From Candidatus Poribacteria bacterium (GTDB lineage Bacteria > Poribacteria > WGA-4E > WGA-3G): a stretch of 5,864 nucleotides of DNA. Position numbers and translations under genes: made by a program. The notes under the pieces were generated by a model. That model searched no databases, had not been told where the DNA came from, and saw only the letters and a program-made list of their open reading frames with translations. The stretch spans positions 1 to 5,864 of the forward strand of contig VXZL01000263.1 in assembly GCA_009845505.1 (NCBI GenBank), read 5' to 3'. Below are positions 1 through 5,728 of this stretch, one piece after another; position 1 is the stretch's first letter; the number at the start of each line of letters is the position of its first letter.

Positions 1-28
1 GGATAATTCCGAGAGATGAAAAATTCAG

Positions 29-139
29 ATTCATAGTAACAGCCAAAAAACAACCTTTTCATACACACTCGACAAACCCACGTCACACCTTGCTTCATGA
101 GGGTTTTAAAGACACAATGTTCAAAACGTTACTATGAAT
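29..139. repeat. Perfect 12-bp inverted repeat, 87-bp spacer
   Basis: ATTCATAGTAAC at 29-40 is the exact reverse complement of GTTACTATGAAT at 128-139, and pairing does not extend on either side. The enclosed 87 bp contains no recognisable gene. The arrangement could be the ends of a small non-autonomous element, a long-range hairpin or two operator half-sites. The right arm runs into the 9-bp tandem repeat. No target-site duplication was found. Confidence 0.6.
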
Positions 140-156
140 ACTATGAATACTATGAA
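130..156 (+). repeat. Three tandem copies of a 9-bp unit
   Basis: TACTATGAA occurs three times with no gaps, at 130-138, 139-147 and 148-156. The same 9-mer occurs in reverse orientation at 30-38. The array lies about 40 bp upstream of the -35 box of the first gene. It could be a regulator-binding iteron or simply slippage DNA; the sequence alone does not decide. Confidence 0.75.
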
Positions 157-196
157 ATTCCGTAGATAATAGTTCTGTCTCATAACGCTATTTCGC

Positions 197-225
197 TTGC
201 CATCAACTACAAATTGTGCTAAAAT
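197..225 (+). promoter_or_regulatory. Sigma70-type promoter for the D-lactate dehydrogenase gene
   Basis: The -35 is TTGCCA (197-202), followed by a 17-bp spacer and the -10 TAAAAT (220-225). The -10 is preceded by TGC, giving an extended -10. Transcription would start at about 231-234, on or just before the ATG at 235, so the message would be leaderless or nearly so. Confidence 0.65.
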
Positions 226-234
226 ACCCATAGC

Positions 235-1617
235 ATGAACCGACACGACTCAAAACACTCGCATAAAGAACTTAGTGGCTTGCTCGGAACACGTTTCAGC
301 ACAGATAACACTGTCCGAGACGCGCACGCACGCGATGCCTCTTATCACCGAGGAGCGCTGCCAGAGGCTGTCGTTTTTCCGAAAACGAATGCTGAAGTCG
401 CCGAAATCGTCAAAATCTGTGCAAAATATAAAATACCAATTATTCCTTACGGCACTGGAACCGGGGTCGAAGGTGCCGTTGTCGCAATGGAAGGCAGTCT
501 CTGTATCGCACTCAACGAGATGAATCGCATTCTCCGCGTTAGCAAGGACGATAGAGATGCGACCGTCGAAGCAGGTGTGACACGGCTGCAATTGAACACA
601 CACCTCGCAGAGATGGGTACACAACTCCACTTCTCCGTTGATCCGGGAGCAGATGCCTCGTTAGGGGGGATGGTCGCAACACGTGCCTCTGGTACGAGTG
701 CCGTTCGATACGGCACGATGCTCGATAACGTTCTCGGCTTGACTGTTGTCACTGCTGACGGTACCATCGTCCATACCGGAAGTAGGGCGCGGAAATCTGC
801 TGCAGGCTACGACCTTACGCGTCTCTTTATCGGTTCAGAGGGAACATTGGGGATTATTACGGAAATTACGCTTAAATTGACACGGCTGCCCGAAGCAGTC
901 GCGGCGGCTGTCTGTGCGTTTCCAAGTGTCGCTGCAGCAGTGGACACCGTTATCAAGTTGATGGATACTGGCATAAGTATTGCCCGCATCGAACTTTTAG
1001 ATGAACTTCAGATGGATGCCGTCAACAAATACGCAGGGTTAGCTTATGAAGTCGCACCGACGCTGTTTTTTGAGTTTCACGGATCCGAGAACACGGTCGC
1101 GGAGAGTTCGGAGATTGCCGGGAAAATCGCAGCGGCATACGGTAGCGGCGACTTCCGATGGGCAACCGATGAAAACGAACGTAAAAAACTCTGGCAAGCC
1201 CGATACGATAGCTACTACGCAGCACTCAGCCGTCGTCCGGGTTCCGTCGGTTATGTCACCGATGCTTGCGTTCCGATCACGCGACTCGCTGAATGTATCG
1301 CCAAAACAAAAGGGCTGCTTGAACAATCAAGTCTTCCCGCAACGATGCTCGGACACGTCGGAGACGGAAACTTTCACGTCGTCTTCGCACTTGAACCCGA
1401 CAACAAAGACGAGTTAGCAGAAGCGCAGCACCTCAGCGATCAAATTGTAGACATCGCCCTAAAAATGGACGGCACTTGTACGGGTGAACACGGGGTCGGG
1501 GTCGGTAAACGGAACGCTTTGGAGAAAGAACACGGAGAGGCAGTCAATTTAATGCGTGCCATCAAACACGCTTTAGATCCACAGAATTTAATGAACCCGG
1601 GTAAGGTTTTCTGGTAA
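235..1617 (+). CDS. FAD-linked D-lactate dehydrogenase, LDHD/GlcD family
   Basis: Predicted FAD flavoprotein that oxidises D-lactate or a related D-2-hydroxy acid to the keto acid, passing electrons to cytochrome, quinone or a partner protein. The 460 residues match the usual family length. The N-terminal FAD-binding domain (about 43-215) shows a loop PYGTGTGVEGAVV (71-83), DPGADASLGGM (136-146), and GYDLTRLFIGSEGTLG (191-206). The C-terminal FAD-oxidase domain (about 218-459) has GHVGDGNFH (373-381), GEHGVG (418-423) and the terminal NPGKV motif. From memory the closest relative is animal LDHD rather than bacterial GlcD, since ARIE, VAPTLFFEFHGS and HGTCTGEHG-like stretches are all present. 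No GlcE or GlcF partner lies in the window. There is no signal peptide. The ATG has no Shine-Dalgarno and sits at the predicted transcription start. The last codons lie inside a 30-bp repeat. The exact substrate is not provable from sequence. Confidence 0.9.
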   Translation: MNRHDSKHSHKELSGLLGTRFSTDNTVRDAHARDASYHRGALPEAVVFPKTNAEVAEIVKICAKYKIPIIPYGTGTGVEGAVVAMEGSLCIALNEMNRILRVSKDDRDATVEAGVTRLQLNTHLAEMGTQLHFSVDPGADASLGGMVATRASGTSAVRYGTMLDNVLGLTVVTADGTIVHTGSRARKSAAGYDLTRLFIGSEGTLGIITEITLKLTRLPEAVAAAVCAFPSVAAAVDTVIKLMDTGISIARIELLDELQMDAVNKYAGLAYEVAPTLFFEFHGSENTVAESSEIAGKIAAAYGSGDFRWATDENERKKLWQARYDSYYAALSRRPGSVGYVTDACVPITRLAECIAKTKGLLEQSSLPATMLGHVGDGNFHVVFALEPDNKDELAEAQHLSDQIVDIALKMDGTCTGEHGVGVGKRNALEKEHGEAVNLMRAIKHALDPQNLMNPGKVFW

Positions 1618-1640
1618 GCATGTTCTCAACGGCACTTATT

Positions 1641-1660
1641 GAGGAGTTCCTTTATTTTTT
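1641..1660 (+). terminator. Possible weak terminator after the D-lactate dehydrogenase gene
   Basis: GAGG (1641-1644) can pair with CCTT (1649-1652, one G-U pair) around a 4-base loop. A run rich in T follows (1653-1660). The 4-bp stem is short for an intrinsic terminator, so this is only a candidate. Confidence 0.25.
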
Positions 1661-1712
1661 CGGCACAGCGTTTGTTTTCTGGTAAGCATGTTCTCAACGG
1701 CACCTTTTGTAG

Positions 1713-1731
1713 CACAAACTGTCAGTTTGTG
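1713..1731. repeat. 19-bp near-perfect palindrome between repeat copies
   Basis: CACAAACTG (1713-1721) and CAGTTTGTG (1723-1731) are exact reverse complements around a single T at 1722. No T-run follows, so it does not look like an intrinsic terminator. It fits a protein-binding operator or a dispersed palindromic repeat. It lies between copies 2 and 3 of the 30-bp repeat, 53 bp before the next gene's start. Confidence 0.7.
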
Positions 1732-1784
1732 GCATTTACGTTTTCTTGTAAGCATGTTCCGAACGGCGCACGGAAAATAAAAAT

Positions 1785-2801
1785 ATGCAAAACGACTGGA
1801 AAATTCTCATAACCGATTACGCATGGCCCTCCATTGAACCCGAACGGCAGGTATTGGCTGAGATCGGGGCAGAACTCATCGCTGCGGAGACGGGAGACGA
1901 GGCGGAACTCTTACCGCTCGCGCCGATGATGGACGGCATCCTCACCTGTTGGCAACCCGTTCGCGCGCCAGTCATCGCCGCCGCTGAAAAATGTCAAATT
2001 ATTGGGCGATGTGGTATTGGACTTGACAACATCGACGTGGAAACCGCTACGGAACACGGTATCGTTGTCACAAACGTCCCTGCCTACTGTATTGATGAAG
2101 TCTCCGACCATGCGATGGGACTGTTGTTGGCGTGCGCCCGAAAAGTCTCACGTTTCAATCGGGCGACCCGGGACGGTATATGGGAGCAGAACATCGGACC
2201 AGCAATGTATAGACTCCGAGGCAAGACGCTCGGTGTCGTCGGATTTGGACGGATTGCGCGATCCATTGTGCCAAAAGCGAAAGGGTTTGGACTAACAGTC
2301 AATATCTGTTCTCCACGTACCGATCCTGCGTTAATTCAGGAGCACGGCGCACAAAAGGTCGCGTTTCCAGAACTCCTCGCAACGTCTGACTTTATCACAA
2401 TCCACACACACCTGACCCCAGAGACACGATATATGTTTAGTTACGCTGAGTTTCGGGCGATGAAATCGACAGCCTACCTAATCAACACGGCGCGCGGGGG
2501 CATCGTAGACACAACTGCACTTACCGCTGCGCTTCGTAACGCTGAAATTGCCGGTGCGGGGTTGGATGTCTTGGAAACAGAACCGCCTGAAGAAAACGAA
2601 GAACTACTCACACTTGAGAATGCCATCGTCACACCGCATGCCGCTTTTATCTCGGAGGAATCGATTCTTGATCTTGAGGTTGCTGCTGCGACGTGCGTTG
2701 TGGAAGTACTAACAGGAAAACTGCCAGAATCCGTTGTGAACCCATCGGTGCTGGAACAACCCAACCTCCGCGCAACATCACTGATAAAAACGACTTCATA
2801 G
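1785..2801 (+). CDS. D-isomer-specific 2-hydroxyacid dehydrogenase (CtBP-like)
   Basis: Predicted cytosolic NAD(P)-dependent dehydrogenase that interconverts a D-2-hydroxy acid and its 2-keto acid. The Rossmann domain has GVVGFGRIA (150-158), where the third glycine of the usual GxGxxG is Ala158. The active-site set is intact: Arg237 in NTARGG (234-239), Glu266 in DVLETEPP (261-268), and His285 in TPHAAF (283-288). The substrate half shows GRCGIGLDNIDV (74-85). The N-terminus ILITDYAWP and the C-terminal HAAF-SEES block resemble the CtBP-type subgroup more than classical SerA. At 338 residues it has no C-terminal ACT domain, so serine-feedback control of the long SerA type is not expected. 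Phosphoglycerate dehydrogenase activity is possible but unproven. The ribosome site is weak (GGAAAA at 1772-1777). The 47-bp gap to trpB suggests co-transcription. Confidence 0.88.
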   Translation: MQNDWKILITDYAWPSIEPERQVLAEIGAELIAAETGDEAELLPLAPMMDGILTCWQPVRAPVIAAAEKCQIIGRCGIGLDNIDVETATEHGIVVTNVPAYCIDEVSDHAMGLLLACARKVSRFNRATRDGIWEQNIGPAMYRLRGKTLGVVGFGRIARSIVPKAKGFGLTVNICSPRTDPALIQEHGAQKVAFPELLATSDFITIHTHLTPETRYMFSYAEFRAMKSTAYLINTARGGIVDTTALTAALRNAEIAGAGLDVLETEPPEENEELLTLENAIVTPHAAFISEESILDLEVAAATCVVEVLTGKLPESVVNPSVLEQPNLRATSLIKTTS

Positions 2802-2837
2802 ACACGTTTTAAAAAAATATAAATCACAATAGAAATT

Positions 2838-2842
2838 GGAGA
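2838..2842 (+). promoter_or_regulatory. Shine-Dalgarno of trpB
   Basis: GGAGA lies 6 bases before the ATG at 2849 and fixes that start. The 9-mer AATCACAAT occurs on both sides of it, at 2822-2830 and 2842-2850, the second copy running into the start codon. No Trp-rich leader peptide or attenuator hairpin fits in the 47-bp gap. Confidence 0.75.
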
Positions 2843-2848
2843 ATCACA

Positions 2849-4042
2849 ATGCAACAACTCCCTGACGCAACAGGACACTTTGGACAATTCGGCGGCAGAT
2901 ACGTCCCCGAAACACTCATGCCCGCCCTTCTGGAACTCGAAGACGCATACATGAAACTCAAAGATAATGCAGACTTCCAGGAAGAATTTCAGTACTACCT
3001 CCGTGAATACGTTGGACGCCCCAACCCACTCTATTATGCCGAACATCTGACAGAGACCCTCGGCGGTGCAAAAATATATCTCAAACGGGAAGACCTTAAC
3101 CACACAGGTGCACACAAAATCAACAGCGCAATTGGACAAATCCTTCTCGCACGCTGGATGGGCAAAAAACGCATTATCGCTGAGACGGGTGCCGGACAAC
3201 ACGGTGTCGCAACAGCCACCGTCGCCGCAAAGTTTGATATGGAATGCGAAGTCTACATGGGTGAAGAAGACATAGAACGTCAGGCACTCAACGTCTTCCG
3301 CATGCAGTTGATGGGAACAAAAGTGGTACCGGTTACTTCTGGGTCACGAACTCTGAAAGATGCAATCAACGCCTGTTTCCGTGATTGGGTCACGAATGTC
3401 CGTACAACCTACATGCTCCTCGGTTCAGTGGTCGGCGCGCATCCATACCCGATGATCGTCCGAGACTTTCAAGCCGTCATCGGTCAAGAAGCGAGAGCAC
3501 AGATTTTAGAGGAAGAAGGCACTTTACCAGATTCCGTCGTCGCTTGTGTGGGTGGTGGGAGCAACTCACTGGGTATGTTCTATCCGTTCTACGCCGACGC
3601 ATCCGTTCAACTTATCGGCGTAGAAGCCGCAGGCGAAAGCATCCGTAGCGGACGACACGCCGCGCCTCTCACTGCAGGGAGTGTCGGTGTTTTTCACGGT
3701 GCAAAGTGCTACCTACTGCAAGAAGACGACGGTCAGATAACGCCTGCACACTCAATCTCTGCCGGGTTAGACTATCCCGGTGTTGGACCGGAACACAGTT
3801 ATTACCGTGAAAGCGGCAGAGCCGAATACGTTCCAATCACCGATGCAGAAGCAGTAGAAGGATTCCAGTTGCTGTCGGAAACAGAGGGTATCATTCCGGC
3901 ATTAGAATCCGCACACGCCCTCGCTTACCTTCGAGAACTCGCCCCTAAACTCGGTAAGGATAAGATCATTGTTGTCTGTCTCTCCGGTCGCGGCGATAAG
4001 GATGTCTACACCATCGCAAATGAATTAGGTATCAAACTTTAG
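2849..4042 (+). CDS. trpB: Tryptophan synthase beta chain
   Basis: PLP enzyme for the last step of tryptophan synthesis, condensing indole with L-serine to give L-tryptophan; it normally works as an alpha2-beta2 complex with TrpA. The 397 residues are the standard length of the TrpB1 type. Key residues read clearly: the PLP lysine Lys90 in HTGAHKIN (85-92), catalytic Glu112 in AETGAGQHG (111-119), the phosphate-binding GGGSNS (235-240), Asp308 in [12 protein letters not shown] (306-317), Glu353 in EGIIPALES (346-354), and SGRGDKD (379-385) near the cofactor ring. The N-terminal [17 protein letters not shown] block (11-27) is typical of TrpB1 and absent from TrpB2. No trpA follows, so the alpha subunit must be encoded elsewhere if the pathway is complete. 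The gene is probably read with the dehydrogenase upstream and ends before a hairpin. Confidence 0.97.
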   Translation: MQQLPDATGHFGQFGGRYVPETLMPALLELEDAYMKLKDNADFQEEFQYYLREYVGRPNPLYYAEHLTETLGGAKIYLKREDLNHTGAHKINSAIGQILLARWMGKKRIIAETGAGQHGVATATVAAKFDMECEVYMGEEDIERQALNVFRMQLMGTKVVPVTSGSRTLKDAINACFRDWVTNVRTTYMLLGSVVGAHPYPMIVRDFQAVIGQEARAQILEEEGTLPDSVVACVGGGSNSLGMFYPFYADASVQLIGVEAAGESIRSGRHAAPLTAGSVGVFHGAKCYLLQEDDGQITPAHSISAGLDYPGVGPEHSYYRESGRAEYVPITDAEAVEGFQLLSETEGIIPALESAHALAYLRELAPKLGKDKIIVVCLSGRGDKDVYTIANELGIKL

Positions 4043-4059
4043 CAGTAGAAACTATGGGA

Positions 4060-4087
4060 GTTGCCTCCATTTCCTAATCGAGGCAAC
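4060..4087 (+). terminator. Hairpin 18 bp after trpB
   Basis: GTTGCCTC (4060-4067) pairs perfectly with GAGGCAAC (4080-4087) around a 12-base loop. There is no T-run after the stem, so it is not a textbook intrinsic terminator. Its place directly after trpB and before a new promoter suggests termination or 3'-end protection of the mRNA. Confidence 0.45.
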
Positions 4088-4109
4088 ACAGGGTTGGGTC
4101 AAAAGCGAC

Positions 4110-4139
4110 TTGTTATTTGACTATGATATATGTTATAAT
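4110..4139 (+). promoter_or_regulatory. Promoter of the accessory gene stretch
   Basis: The -35 TTGTTA (4110-4115) is followed by an 18-bp spacer and a consensus -10 TATAAT (4134-4139). TGT precedes the -10, giving an extended -10. Start of transcription is expected near 4146, leaving a leader of about 53 bases before the GTG at 4199. This separates the antitoxin-like gene from trpB transcription. Confidence 0.65.
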
Positions 4140-4184
4140 TTTGTCGTTTAGCCTTTAAGTCCCATCTGCAAGGGAACATTAGAA

Positions 4185-4190
4185 GGAAGG
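4185..4190 (+). promoter_or_regulatory. Shine-Dalgarno selecting a GTG start
   Basis: GGAAGG, inside a purine run from 4181, lies 8 bases upstream of GTG 4199-4201. No ATG is available near the N-terminus in this frame, so this site decides the start. Confidence 0.7.
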
Positions 4191-4198
4191 AAAACACA

Positions 4199-4408
4199 GT
4201 GACAAGCATTGCGAAAATCCAAGAAGAGATTCTGGCTCTTTCTGAAACCGATTACCGCCAATTGAAACAATGGTTTAATGAGTTAGAGTGGGACGAATGG
4301 GACCAGCAGATCGCAGCGGATTCAGATGCTGGAAAATTGGATTTTTTAATTGATGAGGTCCTGGAAGCGAAGGAAAAAGGGACACTTAAGAATCTTGAGG
4401 ATCTTTAG
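4199..4408 (+). CDS. Small antitoxin-like protein (RelE-type partner)
   Basis: A 69-residue acidic, probably all-helical cytosolic protein starting at GTG. The segment from about residue 5 to 66 resembles a family I know as the upstream partner of RelE/ParE-like toxins. Its marks are an N-terminal LSETDYRQLKQWFNELEW block (14-31), WDQQIAADSDAGKLD (34-48), and a C-terminal helix rich in Glu and Lys. No classical DNA-binding motif is evident. As the antitoxin it would bind and neutralise the toxin encoded next to it. Here the following frame, starting on the very next base after the TAG stop, is only 20 codons and looks like a collapsed toxin, so this gene is probably a solitary antitoxin. Family assignment is from memory of sequence style and context; the reading frame itself is sound. 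Confidence 0.75.
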   Translation: MTSIAKIQEEILALSETDYRQLKQWFNELEWDEWDQQIAADSDAGKLDFLIDEVLEAKEKGTLKNLEDL

Positions 4409-4471
4409 GTGCACAGAACAATACCGCGCTTCTGGAAATATGACGAATATGAGAGGCTGATTAAATCCTAA
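4409..4471 (+). pseudogene. Remnant of RelE-like toxin with internal in-frame deletion
   Basis: GTG at 4409, immediately after the antitoxin stop, opens a 20-codon frame ending with TAA at 4469-4471. It reads VHRTIPRFWK followed directly by YDEYERLIKS. The first half resembles the start of RelE-like toxins that partner this antitoxin family (a TTPRFWK-like beginning). The second half resembles their extreme C-terminus (an H-DEYERLI-like end). The intervening core of such toxins, about 60-70 residues with the PRHPSL and W-VR-G-YRAL segments, is absent. The simplest reading is one in-frame deletion that fused the two ends and removed the catalytic core. The product should have no RNase activity. 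Alternatively it is a coincidental short frame, but the position and both matching ends argue against that. Confidence 0.6.
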
Positions 4472-4507
4472 CCAGTTATCACGAAACGATGCAAGCGAGG
4501 TGACACC

Positions 4508-5122
4508 ATGACCCGCGAGACCGTAGCCTCCGGTCCAAGTCCGTCCCTAAAGCAAAAAGCCAACAAATTCATCAGACGGCTTTTACACCGAGACGGACTC
4601 TTTCGGAATTGGCGGTATATCCCAACATATCTGCTCCTGCGAAAACTGAAGTCAGAATCGGCGGAAATGCGTGCTTATGCGGCTGAAGGGTTAGGTGGCG
4701 TTGGCGATGTCCATGCTGTCGCGCCCCTCATTAACGCCTTAGACGATAACAACTCGACTGTCCGACGTTTTGCTATTTCCTCCCTCGGACATATCGGCGA
4801 TGCCCGCGCTGTTGATGTCATCATACCATTTCTACAAGACGAAGAAGCCGATATGCGCTGCGCCGCCGCCGTCGCCCTCGGCGAATTAGGACTCAGTGAA
4901 GATAGATTCTCAACACCACCCGTAGAGATAATAGAAGCACTCATAAACAGCATAACGGATACCGACAGAGGCGTTTGTTCTGCTGCCATCGTCGCCTTAG
5001 GTAGAATCGGCAATCCGCAAGCCATCTCTGCCCTTAACGCATTAGCGGAAAGCACCGATAGCGAATGGGTCCGTCGCTACATCAGTGAAGCGTTGCATCA
5101 AATTGAGGAACAGAATGCATAA
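4508..5122 (+). CDS. HEAT-repeat (PBS lyase-type) protein
   Basis: A 204-residue cytosolic helical-repeat protein, likely a protein-binding scaffold; the partner is unknown. Four HEAT-type repeats of about 31 residues can be aligned at 50-80, 81-111, 112-150 and 151-182, followed by a half repeat at 183-204. Each carries a VRR/MRA-A-ALG-IGD-AV-LI-L pattern, as in VRRFAISSLGHIGDARAV (85-102). Repeat three is longer by about 8-9 residues (near 130-138), which should form a loop. The N-terminal 48 residues are strongly basic (KQKANKFIRRLLHR, 15-28) and not repeat-like; they may bind nucleic acid, membrane or a partner. There is no signal peptide. AGGTGA (4498-4503) lies 4 bases before the ATG. 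Phycobilin lyase function is not implied, since no other phycobilisome gene is present and the repeat is used widely. Confidence 0.85.
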   Translation: MTRETVASGPSPSLKQKANKFIRRLLHRDGLFRNWRYIPTYLLLRKLKSESAEMRAYAAEGLGGVGDVHAVAPLINALDDNNSTVRRFAISSLGHIGDARAVDVIIPFLQDEEADMRCAAAVALGELGLSEDRFSTPPVEIIEALINSITDTDRGVCSAAIVALGRIGNPQAISALNALAESTDSEWVRRYISEALHQIEEQNA

Positions 5123-5155
5123 AACCGAAACAATATAGATTGGAGAAAATGTGGT

Positions 5156-5371
5156 ATGAAGAAAGAACAAATTGTTTCCCAAAATCCAAGCATCATGAAT
5201 GGTACTTTAGTTTTTGCTGGTACACGCGTTCCCGTCGAAAGTTTAATTCAACATCTTGTTGCAGGAGATTCACTCAACAAATTCCTTGACCACTTCCCGA
5301 CAGTCTCTCGTGAGCAAGCAGTTGCTTACTTGAGACTCGCCATGGAGACTGTGGATGCGCGTGTTGCTTGA
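5156..5371 (+). CDS. DUF433 family antitoxin
   Basis: A 71-residue DUF433 protein (family PF04255), known mainly as the antitoxin-like partner of DUF5615 PIN-like proteins. The family signature is complete: IVSQNPSIMNGTLVFAGTRV (6-25), LVAGDSLNKFLDHFPTVS (34-51), then REQAVAYLRLA (52-62). The fold is expected to be a small winged or helix-turn-helix domain, so it may also repress its own operon. GGAGA at 5142-5146 lies 9 bases before the ATG. The gene begins 33 bp after the HEAT gene and overlaps the next gene by 17 bp, so translation of the two is coupled. No separate promoter was found in the 33-bp gap; it could be transcribed from 4110-4139 or from within the HEAT gene. Confidence 0.9.
   Translation: MKKEQIVSQNPSIMNGTLVFAGTRVPVESLIQHLVAGDSLNKFLDHFPTVSREQAVAYLRLAMETVDARVA
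5344..5348 (+). promoter_or_regulatory. Shine-Dalgarno of the DUF5615 gene inside the DUF433 gene
   Basis: GGAGA lies 6 bases before the ATG at 5355, within the last codons of the DUF433 gene. This supports the overlapping start and explains translational coupling of the two genes. Confidence 0.7.
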
Positions 5372-5681
5372 TGAGAATTTACCTCACACATTACGGCGAC
5401 TTTTCGAGGATTCAGTTGAAGTTGTCACAGTTAGCTACAAAGGCTGGCGAGGAAAAACGAATGGAGAACTCCTCTACATGGCGATAGCAGATGAATTTGA
5501 TGCTTTCATCACAATGGATGGCAGCATTCCGTATCAACAAAACTTGGAGGCAATTCAGATAGGTATTATCTTGTTGACAGCTAACAGCAACCGCGAAGAA
5601 GATCTCGCGCCGCTGATTCCTCAAGTTAACACTATACTGAAAACCCTCAAGAAAGGTGAAATCCTGACCGTGGGCACTTAA
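5355..5681 (+). CDS. DUF5615 PIN-like toxin
   Basis: A 108-residue protein of the DUF5615 (Mut7-C/PIN-like) family, predicted metal-dependent ribonuclease toxin paired with DUF433. Acidic residues expected at the active site are visible: Asp6 and Glu7 in LLDENLP (4-10), Glu38 in NGELL (36-40), Asp49 in EFDAFITMDGS (47-57), and Asp55 in the same segment. The family's YQQNL motif is at 60-64 and the ANSNREEDL turn at 76-84. Length is typical, so the toxin looks intact. The start ATG overlaps the DUF433 frame by 17 bp and is supported by its own ribosome site. RNase activity and target are inferred from the PIN-like fold. No biochemical role can be read from this sequence alone. Confidence 0.88.
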   Translation: MRVLLDENLPHTLRRLFEDSVEVVTVSYKGWRGKTNGELLYMAIADEFDAFITMDGSIPYQQNLEAIQIGIILLTANSNREEDLAPLIPQVNTILKTLKKGEILTVGT

Positions 5682-5705
5682 AAACATTCCTGACTTTCCA
5701 GTGGT

Positions 5706-5728
5706 TTGCTTTGATTTTTATAAAGCAA
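5706..5728 (+). terminator. Hairpin between the DUF5615 gene and era
   Basis: TTGCTTT (5706-5712) pairs with AAAGCAA (5722-5728) around a 9-base T-rich loop. The stem is AT-rich and no T-run follows directly. It overlaps the -35 and spacer of the era promoter, so it may instead be an operator. Either role is tentative. Confidence 0.3.

Larger units (their letters stand above)
1..234. other. Non-coding upstream region
   Basis: I see no convincing coding sequence on either strand here. The stretch is AT-rich compared with the genes. It carries a 12-bp inverted repeat, a short tandem repeat and a promoter, each listed separately. The 3' end of any upstream gene lies outside the window or is not recognisable. 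Confidence 0.6.
1606..1769 (+). repeat. 30-bp direct repeat, three copies at 66-68 bp period
   Basis: Copies are at 1606-1635, 1674-1703 and 1740-1769. The first two are identical over all 30 bases. The third differs at four positions (26/30). Each begins GTTTTCT and contains GTAAGCATGTTC followed by an AACGGC core. Intervals between copies are 38 and 36 bp and do not resemble each other. Copy 1 starts inside the D-lactate dehydrogenase gene and supplies its final Phe-Trp codons and TAA stop. Copies 2 and 3 keep the same potential Val-Phe-Trp/Leu-stop reading. The function is unknown. Geometry resembles a mini CRISPR array, but this reading is rejected elsewhere in the report. Confidence 0.85.

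Noticed and set aside
1046..1417. Second + strand frame of 123 codons inside the D-lactate dehydrogenase gene
   Set aside because: It is fully nested in a conserved flavoprotein domain and its Arg/Ser-rich translation resembles no protein I know.
1606..1769. Mini CRISPR array: 30-bp repeats with 36-38 bp intervals
   Set aside because: Only three copies, the third is degenerate, the first overlaps a protein-coding gene's stop codon, one interval contains its own palindrome, and no cas gene is in the window.
2802..2848. Tryptophan attenuator or leader peptide before trpB
   Set aside because: The gap is 47 bp, has no Trp codon run and no competing hairpins.
2474..3202. Long open frame on the minus strand spanning the dehydrogenase end and trpB start
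   Set aside because: It lies opposite two well-supported genes, crosses their intergenic gap, and its translation is Cys/Ser/Val-rich with no recognisable domain. It is a shadow frame.
4117..4139. TTGACT as the -35 of the promoter before the antitoxin-like gene
   Set aside because: It matches the consensus better than TTGTTA, but the spacer to TATAAT would be only 11 bp, too short for a sigma70-type promoter.
5149..5151. Earlier ATG as start of the DUF433 gene
   Set aside because: It is in a different frame from the DUF433 domain and lies too close to the GGAGA ribosome site.
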